Counted from the first letter of the stretch, positions 1 to 8,818 are shown. The stretch is 64,000 bases of DNA from Camelimonas fluminis (GCF_014656355.1 NZ_BNCG01000002.1:382070-446069); one strand, 5' to 3'. A program made the numbers and translations. The notes: a model not told the origin generated them from the sequence alone.

Positions 1-518
1 GCCTGCCCTCCTCCGGCGTCCATTCCAACGGCTTCTCCCTGGTGCGTCGCCTGGTGGCCAATCTGGGCCTCGACTGGTCGGCCCCCGCCCCGTTCGCCCC
101 GGAAAAGTCTCTGGGCGCAGCGCTGCTGACGCCGACCCGCATTTATGTGAAGCCGCTGCTCGCCGCCATCCGCAAGACCGGCGCCATCAAGGCGCTGGCC
201 CACATCACCGGCGGCGGCTTCCCGGACAATATTCCGCGCGTTCTGCCCGAAGGCTGCGGCGTGGCGCTGAACCTGGACGCAATTGATCCCCATCCGGTGT
301 TCCGCTGGATGGCGGAGGCTGGCAATATCGCCGAGAGCGAGATGCTGCGCACCTTCAACTGCGGCATTGGCATGGTCGCCGTGGTCGCGGCGGACAAGGT
401 GGAGGCCGTGCGCACGGCGCTGCTCGGCGAAGGCGAGAACGCCGTGGTGCTTGGCGAACTCGTTGCGTGGAGCGGCGACGGCGAGCGGGTCGCGACGCGC
501 GGCCGGCTGTTCCGGTGA
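1..518 (+). CDS. purM: Phosphoribosylformylglycinamidine cyclo-ligase (AIR synthetase), 3' part
   Basis: PurM closes the imidazole ring of FGAM in the fifth step of de novo purine synthesis, using ATP, in the cytoplasm. The gene runs in from the left edge; the frame is open from base 3 and shows [13 protein letters not shown], the conserved AIR synthetase segment, followed by the C-terminal domain ([21 protein letters not shown]). About 170 C-terminal residues are present. The stop at 516-518 lies directly before purN, so the two form a purine operon, a common arrangement. The N-terminal part lies outside the window. Confidence 0.95.
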   Translation, partial: LPSSGVHSNGFSLVRRLVANLGLDWSAPAPFAPEKSLGAALLTPTRIYVKPLLAAIRKTGAIKALAHITGGGFPDNIPRVLPEGCGVALNLDAIDPHPVFRWMAEAGNIAESEMLRTFNCGIGMVAVVAADKVEAVRTALLGEGENAVVLGELVAWSGDGERVATRGRLFR

Positions 519-529
519 GCGCCCCCAGG

Positions 530-1186
530 ATGACGCGCAAACGCGTCGGCGTGCTGATGTCCGGTCGCGGCTCCAACATGGAGGCGCTGCTGGCCGCCGC
601 CAGCGATCCGGCCTTTCCGGCCGAAATCGCCCTTGTGATGTCGAACAATGCCGACGCCGGCGGCCTCGCCACGGCGGCCCGCCAGGGCGTCACGACGGCG
701 GTGGTCGACCACCGCCCCTACGGCAAGGATCGCGAGAGCTTCGAGCGGGCCCTCGACGCCCGCATGCGCGACGCCGGCGTGGACCTGGTCTGCCTGGCCG
801 GTTTCATGCGCGTGCTGACGCCCGTGTTCGTCGGCGCATGGGATGGCCGGCTGCTGAACATTCATCCGTCGCTGCTGCCGGCCTACACCGGGCTGCATAC
901 CCATGAGCGGGCGCTGAACGACGGCGTGCGCGTGCACGGCTGCACGGTGCATTTCGTGACGCCGGTGCTGGACGTGGGGCCGATCATCGCCCAGGCGGTT
1001 GTGCCGGTGGTGAGCGGCGACGACCCGGACGCCCTCGCCGCCCGCGTGCTGCGCCAGGAACACCAGTTGTATCCGCGCGCGCTGGAACTGATCGCCAGCG
1101 GGGCCGCCTGGCTGGAGAACGGGCGCGTGGCCTATCGCGACGCGGCCGCCGCCGCGCGGGCGACGCTGTTCGACCCCACGCCCTGA
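530..1186 (+). CDS. purN: Phosphoribosylglycinamide formyltransferase
   Basis: PurN transfers a formyl group from 10-formyl-THF to GAR in the third step of purine synthesis. The N-terminus VGVLMSGRGSNM and the segment CLAGFMRVL are typical, the catalytic region NIHPSLLPAYTGLHTHERAL is present, and the length (218 residues) fits the family. I chose ATG 530 because MTRKRVGVL is a normal PurN beginning. An in-frame GTG at 515 overlaps the purM stop as GTGA and is a credible alternative that would couple translation to purM. Neither start has a clear Shine-Dalgarno sequence. Confidence 0.95.
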   Translation: MTRKRVGVLMSGRGSNMEALLAAASDPAFPAEIALVMSNNADAGGLATAARQGVTTAVVDHRPYGKDRESFERALDARMRDAGVDLVCLAGFMRVLTPVFVGAWDGRLLNIHPSLLPAYTGLHTHERALNDGVRVHGCTVHFVTPVLDVGPIIAQAVVPVVSGDDPDALAARVLRQEHQLYPRALELIASGAAWLENGRVAYRDAAAAARATLFDPTP

Positions 1187-1251
1187 CGGCCGCCAGCTCC
1201 GGATCACCAGCCGTACTGCCAGCCTGGCATGGTCTCCCAGGTCGGGCGCAT

Positions 1252-2142
1252 TCAGTCCAGATGCAGTTTTCCTGACGCCTCAGGAAAATGAACCGCCAGG
1301 GCGCCGGCCTCCCGCGTCTCGATCCGGATCGAGACGCGCCCGCCCTCCCGGCCCAACAACCTGCCTTCGACTGGCGTGGCGTCGGCGTCATTGGTCACGA
1401 ACCGCGCTTTTGGACCCACGTCCGGGGCTTTCGGAGCGGCCCTTGCAATGGCGATCGCCTCTTGCCGGTCAATGTCGGTGCGATCGCCATGGCCGATGGC
1501 GGCGATCCGGTCCGCCCATGCATTGAGACGCGGATATGCCTCGAGCAGTTGCGCCGTGCGGCCCTTGCCCCAGCGCATGAAGATGATGTTGTGCGCCACT
1601 TGCAAATCGGCGGCGCCAGCGGCGTCGCCGAACAGGAACCGCCGCCCGTCAGCCAGTTGCCCCTCGACCAGCCCCAGCAACTCCTGCAGCCGCCCGGTCA
1701 GCCGTGGCCCCGCAGCGCGAAACGCTTCCGGATCGAACGGCCGGCCGCTGAGGGCGGCGCGATCGGCGGCGAAGGCGGCGTCATAATTCCAGTCACCAGC
1801 GAACAGCAGGCCGACCACCGTCGGAAACAGCTGCCCGTCCGCCCATTGCTGGATGGCGCGGTTGGCGAGCCGCCCGCCGGCGGCGAACAGGTCAGGCCCG
1901 CCGAAACGCCGCCCGATCTCATCGAGCACGAGTTCGCTGTCACAATAGATGTCCGCGCCGATCTGCAGCACCGGAATGCGCCTGTAGGCGCCGGTCAGCG
2001 CCAGCAGCTCCGGTTTCGGCATGATCGCCGGCTGGTTGCAGGCCCTCCACGCCAGACCCTTGAGGCCAAAGGCGAGGCGCACCTTCTCCGAATAAGGTGA
2101 AACTTCATACTGGTGGAGAATCGGCATGGTTTCCGGCGTCAT
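1252..2142 (-). CDS. Glutathione S-transferase family protein
   Basis: A GST-fold protein of 296 residues. The N-terminal thioredoxin-like domain begins ILHQYEVSPYSEKVRLAFGLKGL, split here by the SPYSEKVR motif at the glutathione-binding helix, and continues to a cis-Pro region (YRRIPVLQIG) and DSELVLDEI. The alpha-helical C-terminal domain follows, with a further ~70-residue tail. The start at 2142 has GGAAG shortly upstream; ATG 2127 is an alternative. The substrate is unknown, and a stress or detoxification role is inferred from the family only. A fragment of a related gene starts divergently 140 bp away. Confidence 0.85.
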   Translation of the reverse strand: MTPETMPILHQYEVSPYSEKVRLAFGLKGLAWRACNQPAIMPKPELLALTGAYRRIPVLQIGADIYCDSELVLDEIGRRFGGPDLFAAGGRLANRAIQQWADGQLFPTVVGLLFAGDWNYDAAFAADRAALSGRPFDPEAFRAAGPRLTGRLQELLGLVEGQLADGRRFLFGDAAGAADLQVAHNIIFMRWGKGRTAQLLEAYPRLNAWADRIAAIGHGDRTDIDRQEAIAIARAAPKAPDVGPKARFVTNDADATPVEGRLLGREGGRVSIRIETREAGALAVHFPEASGKLHLD

Positions 2143-2285
2143 GGCGCTTCCATGGATCGTTGCGCCTGGATCGGAAAGGCGGCGGCGCTCCTGGCCGCAA
2201 CCGTGTTTTGGCGGCGCATGGAAACATAACATATATTATGTTCCATCCCTGTCATGGGCGCCGCGCCCTGTTTTCAGGAATATCC

Positions 2286-2501
2286 ATGGAACTGTATCAA
2301 CACCCGCTGTCGCCATATGCGCAGAAGATTCGCATCGCCCTGCGGGAAAAGGGGCTGGCGTTCGCCGATGGCCGGATGAAGCGACAGTTCCGCGACCATC
2401 GCCTCGAATGGCTGGCGCGCTCGGGCGGCGTGCAGGTGCTGCTGGACGGGCTCGCCGCCGGCAACGTCCGCTTCACAGAGACCTCGCCATTCGCGGAATA
2501 A
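2286..2501 (+). pseudogene. Truncated GST N-terminal domain fragment
   Basis: The 71-codon reading frame begins MELYQHPLSPYAQKIRIALR, a clear GST N-terminal motif, and keeps a weak match to the cis-Pro strand (GVQVLLDG) before ending soon after. No helical C-terminal domain can be read in any frame before 2784. A complete GST has more than 200 residues, so this is most simply a decayed copy. Whether a short peptide is still made cannot be told. It is divergent from the intact GST gene at 1252-2142, which suggests an ancestral divergent GST pair. Confidence 0.6.
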
Positions 2502-2666
2502 CGCCTGAACGCGATGAGCCCCGCGCCCTGGCGTGACGACAGCCAGAAGCGATGCGCCCGGCAAAGTGGATGCCTGGCGTCTGGAACCCGCGTCAGGGAA
2601 CAGATGACGGAGCCCCCCGGTTCAGCGCAGGCGGATTTGCGCTGGTGCAGGCCAGCGTCGGCGGGG

Positions 2667-2712
2667 CCATGACTTCGCCGGGGCGATGACGTCGCCGGGG
2701 CCATGACGTCGG
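2667..2712. repeat. 17-bp tandem repeat, about 2.7 copies
   Basis: Units at 2667-2683 and 2684-2700 are in register (CCATGACTTCGCCGGGG and CGATGACGTCGCCGGGG, two mismatches), followed by a partial third copy, CCATGACGTCGG. The array lies in the 282-bp gap between the GST fragment and the gene at 2784. Nothing else was recognised in that gap except the terminator just downstream. Confidence 0.75.
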
Positions 2713-2713
2713 C

Positions 2714-2744
2714 AAAACAAAACCCGGTGGCCAGGGCCCCGGGT
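2714..2744 (-). terminator. Intrinsic terminator of the 2784-3140 gene
   Basis: On the minus strand a GC-rich hairpin (outer arms ACCCGG/CCGGGT, inner arms GGCC/GGCC) is followed by TTTGTTTTG. It lies about 40 nt beyond the stop of the small secreted protein gene. Confidence 0.65.
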
Positions 2745-2783
2745 CCGGTTGTCAGCGAATGCAGGCGGCCATGAGGCCGCGCC

Positions 2784-3140
2784 TCAGATCGGCCGCTTCA
2801 ACTTGCAGTAGTCGATCGCCTCAAGACCCTTGGCCTGGGCGCTGTCGTTGAAATAGCCGGTCTTGCGGAAGGCGTTCAGCTCGTCTTTGGTCATATTGGC
2901 GATCGTGCGCCGGGCGTAGCAGCTGCACGGCGTGTGCACCGCCTCGCGGGTCGTGCCGAGCAGGCGCGACTGGGTGATGAGGCAGGCGTCGAAGGCGCGC
3001 AAGGTGATCTCATACGGCGTCAGTTTCGCAGCAGTGGGATCATTTGGCGGCAGCTGGTTCACCGCCCTGGGGTTGCCGGCGGCATGCGCGGCGGCGGAAG
3101 CAACGAGGAACCCGATAAACGACAAGGTCGTGATGCGCAC
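2784..3140 (-). CDS. Small secreted protein of unknown function
   Basis: A 118-residue protein with a signal peptide (hydrophobic TTLSFIGFLVASAAAHA, cleavage likely after AHA). The mature part has four cysteines, one alone (DACLI), a CSC pair (TPCSCYARR) and one near the end (DYCKLKRP), so disulfides in the periplasm are possible. I chose GTG 3140 because AGGAGAG stands 6-8 nt upstream; an upstream in-frame start at 3161 lacks this. I do not recognise the family. It has its own terminator and is probably monocistronic. Confidence 0.75.
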   Translation of the reverse strand: MRITTLSFIGFLVASAAAHAAGNPRAVNQLPPNDPTAAKLTPYEITLRAFDACLITQSRLLGTTREAVHTPCSCYARRTIANMTKDELNAFRKTGYFNDSAQAKGLEAIDYCKLKRPI

Positions 3141-3371
3141 GATTGCTCTCCTGCTCCCCAAACGGGAGCGGCTCTGTTCATGATGTCACAGGCTGGAGCC
3201 GCCGCTCCGATCTGCACCGGACCGCATGCCCCCCAGAGCAGGCGCCGCCTGGACGCCGCCCCGTCGTAAACGCAGAGCGCCAGAAAAACCGGAGTGGTCT
3301 TTCTGAATCTGCGCCGAATACTGCAACAAGCGGTATGAGCCGCCCCTTTCGACGCGTCAAGCGTAGGCCGA

Positions 3372-3794
3372 TTAGCCTACGATCTCGTTACCGGCGAAGA
3401 ACTGGGCGATTTCAATCTTCGCGGTGTCCGGCGCATCGGAGCCATGCACGGAATTCTCACCCACCGACTTCGCATACAGCTTGCGGATGGTGCCTTCCGC
3501 GGCGTTCTCGGGGTTGGTGGCGCCCATGACTTCGCGATAACGCGCGATGCCGTTCTCACCTTCCAGCACCTGCACGACGACCGGAGCGGAGATCATGAAA
3601 TCAACCAGTTCGCCGAAGAAGGGGCGCTCACGGTGGACGCCGTAGAACTCTTCAGCCTGGGCGCGGGTCATCTGGATGCGCTTCTGGGCGACGATGCGCA
3701 GGCCGGCCTTTTCGATGACGGCGTTGACGGCGCCAGTCAGGTTACGGGCGGTCGCGTCCGGCTTGATGATGGAGAAAGTGCGCTCGAGAGCCAT
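3372..3794 (-). CDS. ndk: Nucleoside diphosphate kinase
   Basis: Ndk transfers the gamma-phosphate between NTPs and NDPs through a phosphohistidine and keeps nucleotide pools balanced. The 140-residue product starts [14 protein letters not shown] and contains the active-site segment NSVHGSDAP, with His117 as the phosphorylated residue. Length is standard for the family. The upstream in-frame extension to 3902 is not protein-like. Neighbours on both sides are unrelated. Confidence 0.97.
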   Translation of the reverse strand: MALERTFSIIKPDATARNLTGAVNAVIEKAGLRIVAQKRIQMTRAQAEEFYGVHRERPFFGELVDFMISAPVVVQVLEGENGIARYREVMGATNPENAAEGTIRKLYAKSVGENSVHGSDAPDTAKIEIAQFFAGNEIVG

Positions 3795-4086
3795 GCGTAA
3801 TACTCGTCCAGAAGTGATGGAAAGACAGAAAAAGTAGCGCCTTATAGCCGTGCGCCCCCGATGCGGCAAGCAGCGCAGCCACCCTGGGCGACTGATTCCC
3901 ATGGCGTTTTTTCCGCAGGCCCCGCGTCACGGACGCCTTGAGAGTTACTCAGCTCGCCGCAGCGTATTCGACTTAAAGCCAGCTTGTAACAGGCGGCGCA
4001 TCGTCGATCATCGCTGGAAGGCAAGATGTGGAGCCGGAGAGTATCTGCCTCCGGCGGCGCATTAAAGCTTGTCTCTGGAGACAATC

Positions 4087-4515
4087 ATGCTTTCAGTCAC
4101 CATCCGCGGCGTCATGGCCGGCGCTGGACTACTCGCCGCCCTGGCCGCCACGGGCGCCGCCAGCCAGACTCCTGACATCGCCGGCGTCTGGCTCACCGGA
4201 TCCGGCGACTCACGCGTGAAGATCAGCCCGTGCGGTGGGGCCTGGTGCGGAACCATCGTCTGGACGCGTAGCGGCGCGAAAGACGTCCACAATCCGGACC
4301 CGGCGAAGCGGGATCGCAGCCTCGCCGGCGTTCAGATGATCTCTGGCATGAAACGCGGCGGCGACGGCAACTATTCCGGCCAGCTATACAACCCAATGGA
4401 CGGCAAGACCTACACCGGCAAGTTGCAGCCAGCCAGCGCCTCGGAACTGCAACTGAAGGGTTGCGTCATGGGCGGGCTGATCTGCAAGAGCCAGACCTGG
4501 AAGCGGGTGCAGTAA
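4087..4515 (+). CDS. DUF2147 family secreted protein
   Basis: A 142-residue exported protein with an N-terminal signal peptide (GAGLLAALAATGAASQ). The mature part carries the DUF2147 pattern: GVWLTGSGDSRVKI, a CGGAWCG cysteine pair, NPDPAKR, YNPMDGKTY and a last cysteine pair (GCVMGGLICKSQTW). The function of the family is unknown; the fold is thought to be a small beta-barrel-like periplasmic domain. ATG 4087 is supported by GGAGA six bases upstream. It stands alone between ndk and a convergent regulator gene. Confidence 0.85.
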   Translation: MLSVTIRGVMAGAGLLAALAATGAASQTPDIAGVWLTGSGDSRVKISPCGGAWCGTIVWTRSGAKDVHNPDPAKRDRSLAGVQMISGMKRGGDGNYSGQLYNPMDGKTYTGKLQPASASELQLKGCVMGGLICKSQTWKRVQ

Positions 4516-4780
4516 GGGCGTCTTCGTCTGCCCGGGCAAGCTTTTCGACCAGGTGAAGCCTGTGGCGGCTTCCGCCCCATCCGGGCGGCAAAACCGCTGC
4601 AGGTTTTCAGGTTTGCAGGCTTTCCTGAGTAGAGCGCGCGCTGGTCGATCAGGCTCTTCCGCCCGGCCAGAAAGCGCGCCAGCCATGGCAGGCGATCTGG
4701 CGCCAACGGGGCGCTGGCGCAAAACGCCGGTTCGGTGCAAGCGCTTTTGCGCTGACCGCTACCGTTGCCGCCCGCCGCTG

Positions 4781-5512
4781 TCAGTCGCTCTCGCGCAGGG
4801 CCTGGACGACCCGCGCTTCAAGCACCTGCGGCTTCTTCAGCACCAGCGCACCGCGCGTGCGTTCGATCAGCTCTTCCTGAGACATGTGGGTGAACTCGCG
4901 CGTCACCTGTTCGCGCCGGCAGCCGATGCGGGCGGCGAGCACGTGATGATAGGGCGGCGGCGTCACCACCCGCTCGCCCTCGTGGCCTGGCCGCGGCGTC
5001 GACAGGCGCAGCAGCTCTGAATAGAGCCTGTGGCGCAGGTCCAGCACCGACTGCTCCATCAGCCGCGCGTTGAGTTCGCGCACCCGTCCGGCCAGCATGC
5101 GCATCACCCGCTCGGAGAGCGTCGGCGACGCATAGACCATCTCGCGAAACACCGGAGCCGGAACGATGCAGGCTTCGCCACGGGTCAGCGCCGTGACGTT
5201 CGCAGAGCGCCCGACCCCGTCGATGGCAGACAGCTCGCCAAAAAACTGGCCGCCGCGCATCTCGCCCAGAATGATTTCCTTGCCCGCCAGCGTGCGGTTG
5301 AGAATGCGCACGTCGCCGGCGACAACGAAAAACACGTCGGTCGAGCTGTCCTCGAAATCGACGAGGATTTCATCGACGTCAAACTTGCGCCAGCGGCAAC
5401 GCGGCTCGAAGGGCGCAAGGTCAAGCCCGGCGTCCTTGAAGAATGGTATGCGCGAGAAGGATATCAACGTGCGGACCCCTGGAGCCGGCCGGCGACGCGA
5501 GGGCAATTCCAC
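4781..5512 (-). CDS. Crp/Fnr-family transcriptional regulator
   Basis: The N-terminal cyclic-nucleotide-binding fold is visible (FFVVAGDVRI, GGQFFGELSAIDG, RSANVTALT), followed by the long dimerisation helix and a winged helix (AARIGCRREQVTREFTHM, IERTRGALVL). There is no FNR-type cluster of four cysteines, so it is more like a CRP or redox-independent member; the ligand is unknown. The start is uncertain. GTG 5512 has AGGGA just upstream, TTG 5467 would give a more usual CRP N-terminus, and ATG 5599 adds residues that do not look coding. Confidence 0.85.
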   Translation of the reverse strand: MELPSRRRPAPGVRTLISFSRIPFFKDAGLDLAPFEPRCRWRKFDVDEILVDFEDSSTDVFFVVAGDVRILNRTLAGKEIILGEMRGGQFFGELSAIDGVGRSANVTALTRGEACIVPAPVFREMVYASPTLSERVMRMLAGRVRELNARLMEQSVLDLRHRLYSELLRLSTPRPGHEGERVVTPPPYHHVLAARIGCRREQVTREFTHMSQEELIERTRGALVLKKPQVLEARVVQALRESD

Positions 5513-5608
5513 GCATTCCCTGCAACCGTCTCTCACCAAGTATCCGGAACATGAAAAACGCCCGCACAGAGCCCGAACAGGCTCGCCCAAACGCGCCATG
5601 ATCCATGA

Positions 5609-5646
5609 TTGACGCGTATCGTCGTTTCCCGTGACGGTTGCGTCAA
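5609..5646. promoter_or_regulatory. Inverted repeat TTGACGC-N24-GCGTCAA
   Basis: Two perfect 7-bp arms (5609-5615 and 5640-5646) enclose 24 bp, and TGACG occurs again twice inside and just after. It lies about 100 bp upstream of the Crp/Fnr-type gene and could be an operator, perhaps autoregulatory. The wide spacing makes this weak. Confidence 0.25.
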
Positions 5647-5827
5647 GTCCGTGACGCTTTTGCATGGCGGATCAGGACAGATGCATCGGGCGCGTGAAAT
5701 TTATACGTTATAACAGGTTGAAAGACACTGGCGCCAGCGACGGAACCGCCTGCCAGCCGGCATGCGCGCCTTCGGGGGGCTTCCGGAGACGCCCTGCCCA
5801 TGCCGGCGGCGGATTTCGCCAATGCTG

Positions 5828-6043
5828 TCAGACGCGCACGGTCGGTGGTCGCGCTTTGGACGCCCCGTGTTGGGCAGCGCATGTCATCTCTTCCATGCAG
5901 GCCGTGACGCCGGAAACCGCGCCGGAGCGGGCGCCAGAAACGGACAGGGCGCGCACCGACGTCTGCGCCAGCACCAGCGTCCCGAGGACGAGGCAAACCA
6001 GCACCAGAAACAGCGCATCAATGGACAGGCGGCGGACAATCAT
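5828..6043 (-). CDS. Possible small single-pass membrane or secreted protein
   Basis: A 71-codon frame begins MIVRRLSIDALFLVLVCLVL, a plausible signal anchor (positive N-terminus, then about 17 hydrophobic residues). The rest is low-complexity and unfamiliar, and no ribosome-binding site is clear upstream of ATG 6043. It may be a real small gene or chance; the first 35 residues are the only support. Confidence 0.25.
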   Translation of the reverse strand: MIVRRLSIDALFLVLVCLVLGTLVLAQTSVRALSVSGARSGAVSGVTACMEEMTCAAQHGASKARPPTVRV

Positions 6044-6284
6044 GGGGAATCACTGCGAATCAACAACTTATCAACAGGCATAGATAGGCGGGGACGGTAG
6101 GCGCAAGCGTGACGCAAACACGGCGACACTTTGACATAGGTCGCTGAGACTCATGGCAAATGCGGTTTCATTCCGGCAGACGCGGACAGTCACGCGACTG
6201 ACGCACGCACGGCGGCGCCGGATGACACGCTCGCCCGTCATCCACAGCCTGTCCGCCGCCTTTGCCAGAAGACCTTCTGAAAGC

Positions 6285-6344
6285 CTGTCTGGATGAGAGA
6301 CTGCCCAGGTGAGCCTGCCCGGGTGAGCCTGGCCGGGTGAGAGC
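6285..6344. repeat. 14-bp tandem repeat, about four degenerate copies
   Basis: Units CTGCCCAGGTGAGC (6301-6314) and CTGCCCGGGTGAGC (6315-6328) differ at one base. A third copy (6329-6344) carries a 2-bp insertion, and a more diverged copy precedes them at 6285-6300. The array lies upstream of the ABC-F gene. Confidence 0.7.
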
Positions 6345-6478
6345 CTGCCGGATATGTCGGGCAGGTCGATCCGGTGGGGCGCTTCTCGCCCTTCGGCGTC
6401 GCCCATCCTGCCTGCGTCAGGGAATGAGTGGCGACCGCCTTCCTGTCAGGCGGAAAGGCGCCTCGCCAGATCGCCGCC

Positions 6479-6518
6479 GCCGAATGTCCAGGGCCGAATG
6501 TCCAGGCCGAATATCCGG
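6479..6518. repeat. 14-bp tandem repeat, about 2.9 copies
   Basis: GCCGAATGTCCAGG occurs twice without mismatch (6479-6492, 6493-6506), followed by a diverged 12-bp copy, CCGAATATCCGG. It lies about 110 bp upstream of the ABC-F start, has the same unit length as the array at 6285-6344 and a different sequence. Confidence 0.8.
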
Positions 6519-6626
6519 CAAGGCCCTGATGCACCGGGGCCACGCCGCGCGCCAGGCTGTTTGGCGGCTCGCGCGACATATGACTTGCGACTTGCGCGAT
6601 GGCGCGGCCGGGGCCAAAACCCGGCC

Positions 6627-8495
6627 ATGCTTACCATCAGCGACCTGACCTACCGCCTCGGCCCCCGCATTCTGTTCGACAGCGCCAGCGCCGCCATTCC
6701 GGATGGGGCGCGGGTTGGCTTCGTTGGCCGCAATGGCGCCGGAAAGTCGACCCTGTTCCGCCTGCTCACCGGAGAGATTTCCTCCGAAAGCGGCGCGTTC
6801 TCCCTGCCCCGTCACCGCCGCATCGGCGCGGTCGCCCAGGAGGCCCCCTCCGGCCCCGAACCTCTGGTCGAGGTGGTTCTGGCCGCCGATACGGAGCGCG
6901 CGGCGTTGCTGCGTGAAGCGGAAACGACGACCGACCCGATGCGGCGGGCGGAGATCGAGACGCGGCTGGTGGACATTGACGCCCATTCCGCCCCGGCCCG
7001 CGCGGCGGCCATCCTGCACGGCCTGGGCTTCGACGCGGAAGCGCAGTTGCGGCCCTGCGCCTCGTTCTCCGGCGGCTGGCGCATGCGCGTGGCGCTGGCG
7101 GCGGTGCTGTTCGCCGAGCCGGATCTGCTGCTGCTGGACGAGCCGACCAACTATCTCGATATCGAAGGCACGCTGTGGCTTTACGACTTTCTCGGCCGCT
7201 ATCCGCACACGGCGCTGGTCATCAGCCACGATCGCGAACTGCTGGACGAGGCGGTTGACCACATCCTGCACCTCGACCGGGGCAAGCTGACGCTGTATCG
7301 CGGCGGCTACGCCTCATTCGACCGGCAACGCCGGGAAAAGATGGCGCAAAACAATGCCCTGCGCGCCAAACAGGAGAACGAGCGCAAGCACATGCAGGCG
7401 TTCGTCGACCGCTTCCGCGCCAAGGCGACCAAGGCGCGGCAGGCTCAGTCGCGGCTGAAGCGGCTGGAGAAGATGGAGCCAATCGCCGCCATGACCGACG
7501 AGGCGGTGCTGCCGTTCAGCCTGCCGGGCCCGGAGCGGCCGCTGTCGCCGCCGATAATCGCCATGGAGGGCGTCGCCGCCGGTTATGGCGAGCGCGTGGT
7601 GCTGAAGAACCTTAACCTGTCGATCGCGCCGGACGACCGCATTGCGCTGCTCGGCCAGAACGGCAATGGCAAATCCACCTTCGCCAAGCTGCTCGCTGGC
7701 TCGCTGGAGCCACTCTCCGGCGTCATGACGCGCTCGGGCAAGCTGGAAACCGCCTTCTTCGCCCAGCACCAGCTCGACGTGCTGCGCATCAACGACACGC
7801 CGTTCCAGCATGTCGCCGTGCTGATGCCTGGCGCGCCGGAGGCAAAAATCCGCTCCCGGGCGGCGCAGATGGGCTTTCCGGGGCAGAAGGCCGATACGCC
7901 GGTGTCGTCGCTCTCCGGCGGCGAGCGCGCCCGCCTCACCATGGGCCTCGCTGCCTTCCATGGACCGCACCTGCTGATCCTCGACGAGCCGACCAACCAC
8001 CTCGACATCGACAGCCGCCAGGCGCTGATGGAAGCCATCAACGACTATCCCGGCGCCGTGGTGCTGGTCAGCCACGACCGCTTCCTGGTCGAGGCGTGCG
8101 TCGACCGGCTGTGGCTGGTGGCCAATGGCTCGGTGAAGCCGTTCGATGGCGATCTGGATGAGTACCGGGCGCTGGTGCTCGGCGGCCCGGACGCGGGCAA
8201 ATCCCGCGCTGACAACCAGGGCAACGAGCAGGCGGAGCGTCGTCGCCAGGCCGCGGAGCGCCGCCAGGCCCAGGCCCCGCTACGCAAGCGGCTCGAAGCT
8301 CTTGAGGCGCGGATCGACAAGCTGACGACCGCCGTGACCAAGGTGGACGCGGCGCTGGCCGAAGGCGACGCTTTCGCGAAGAATCCGGCGAAGGCGGCGG
8401 AACTGGCCAAGATGCGGGCGGACGCCGCGGAAGCGATCGCCACAGCTGAAGAAGAATGGCTGGAGATCTCGTCGCAACTGGAGAGCGACGCCTGA
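6627..8495 (+). CDS. ABC-F family ATP-binding protein
   Basis: A soluble protein of 622 residues with two ABC ATPase domains and no membrane segment, as in ABC-F proteins that act on the ribosome. Domain 1 has Walker A GRNGAGKST, signature SFSGGWRMR and Walker B LLLLDEPTNYLD. Domain 2 has GQNGNGKST, LSGGERARL and LLILDEPTNHLD. The linker between them is charged (KMAQNNALRAKQENERKHM). A C-terminal coiled coil (ERRRQAAERRQAQ onward) resembles Uup/YheS proteins. ATG 6627 (MLTISDLTYRLG) starts directly at the first ATPase domain; longer in-frame starts are low-complexity. The exact subfamily is not determined. Confidence 0.93.
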   Translation: MLTISDLTYRLGPRILFDSASAAIPDGARVGFVGRNGAGKSTLFRLLTGEISSESGAFSLPRHRRIGAVAQEAPSGPEPLVEVVLAADTERAALLREAETTTDPMRRAEIETRLVDIDAHSAPARAAAILHGLGFDAEAQLRPCASFSGGWRMRVALAAVLFAEPDLLLLDEPTNYLDIEGTLWLYDFLGRYPHTALVISHDRELLDEAVDHILHLDRGKLTLYRGGYASFDRQRREKMAQNNALRAKQENERKHMQAFVDRFRAKATKARQAQSRLKRLEKMEPIAAMTDEAVLPFSLPGPERPLSPPIIAMEGVAAGYGERVVLKNLNLSIAPDDRIALLGQNGNGKSTFAKLLAGSLEPLSGVMTRSGKLETAFFAQHQLDVLRINDTPFQHVAVLMPGAPEAKIRSRAAQMGFPGQKADTPVSSLSGGERARLTMGLAAFHGPHLLILDEPTNHLDIDSRQALMEAINDYPGAVVLVSHDRFLVEACVDRLWLVANGSVKPFDGDLDEYRALVLGGPDAGKSRADNQGNEQAERRRQAAERRQAQAPLRKRLEALEARIDKLTTAVTKVDAALAEGDAFAKNPAKAAELAKMRADAAEAIATAEEEWLEISSQLESDA

Positions 8496-8628
8496 GACGC
8501 AGGCGTGAGGGCGCAGCGTCCGGCCCGCCCCAACAGCGTCATGCCTGCGCGTGTTGCCGGCGTCCTCGCGCCACGGCCGCCAACAGGGCGCGATCGCAGC
8601 CGCCGCAGCGCTCTCGTGGGTGGCCAGG

Positions 8629-8696
8629 CAAATCTGACCGCCTGACAAATCTGCCGATCTGGCAAATCTGCCGATCTGGCAAATCTGCCGATCTGG
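8629..8696. repeat. 17-bp tandem repeat: three perfect copies and one diverged
   Basis: CAAATCTGCCGATCTGG is repeated without mismatch at 8646-8662, 8663-8679 and 8680-8696. A diverged in-register copy (CAAATCTGACCGCCTGA) stands at 8629-8645. The array occupies the 323-bp gap between the convergent ABC-F and lipoprotein genes. The rest of the gap shows nothing else. Confidence 0.9.
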
Positions 8697-8818
8697 CATG
8701 TCCGGGCGCCGGGCGGACCAGGCTATCGGGCAAGTCTGCGTTGGGGCGCTGCGGCGGTCGTGGCCGTGACGGGAACTGACGAAGCTGTCGCCGCCTGGAA
8801 CGTGCGCGTCCCGCCGCC

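Larger units (their letters stand above)
5660..6626. other. Long region with little coding signal
   Basis: About 1 kb between the regulator and the ABC-F gene. It contains an AT-richer patch near 5700-5720, one possible short membrane-protein frame on the minus strand (5828-6043) and two arrays of 14-bp tandem repeats. No frame on either strand gives a recognisable protein. Confidence 0.5.

Noticed and set aside
4781..5512. Regulator considered as an oxygen-sensing FNR
   Set aside because: The N-terminal cysteine cluster that holds the iron-sulfur cluster is not present.
8629..8696. 17-bp repeats considered as a CRISPR array
   Set aside because: The copies are directly adjacent with no spacers, are too short, and no cas genes are present.
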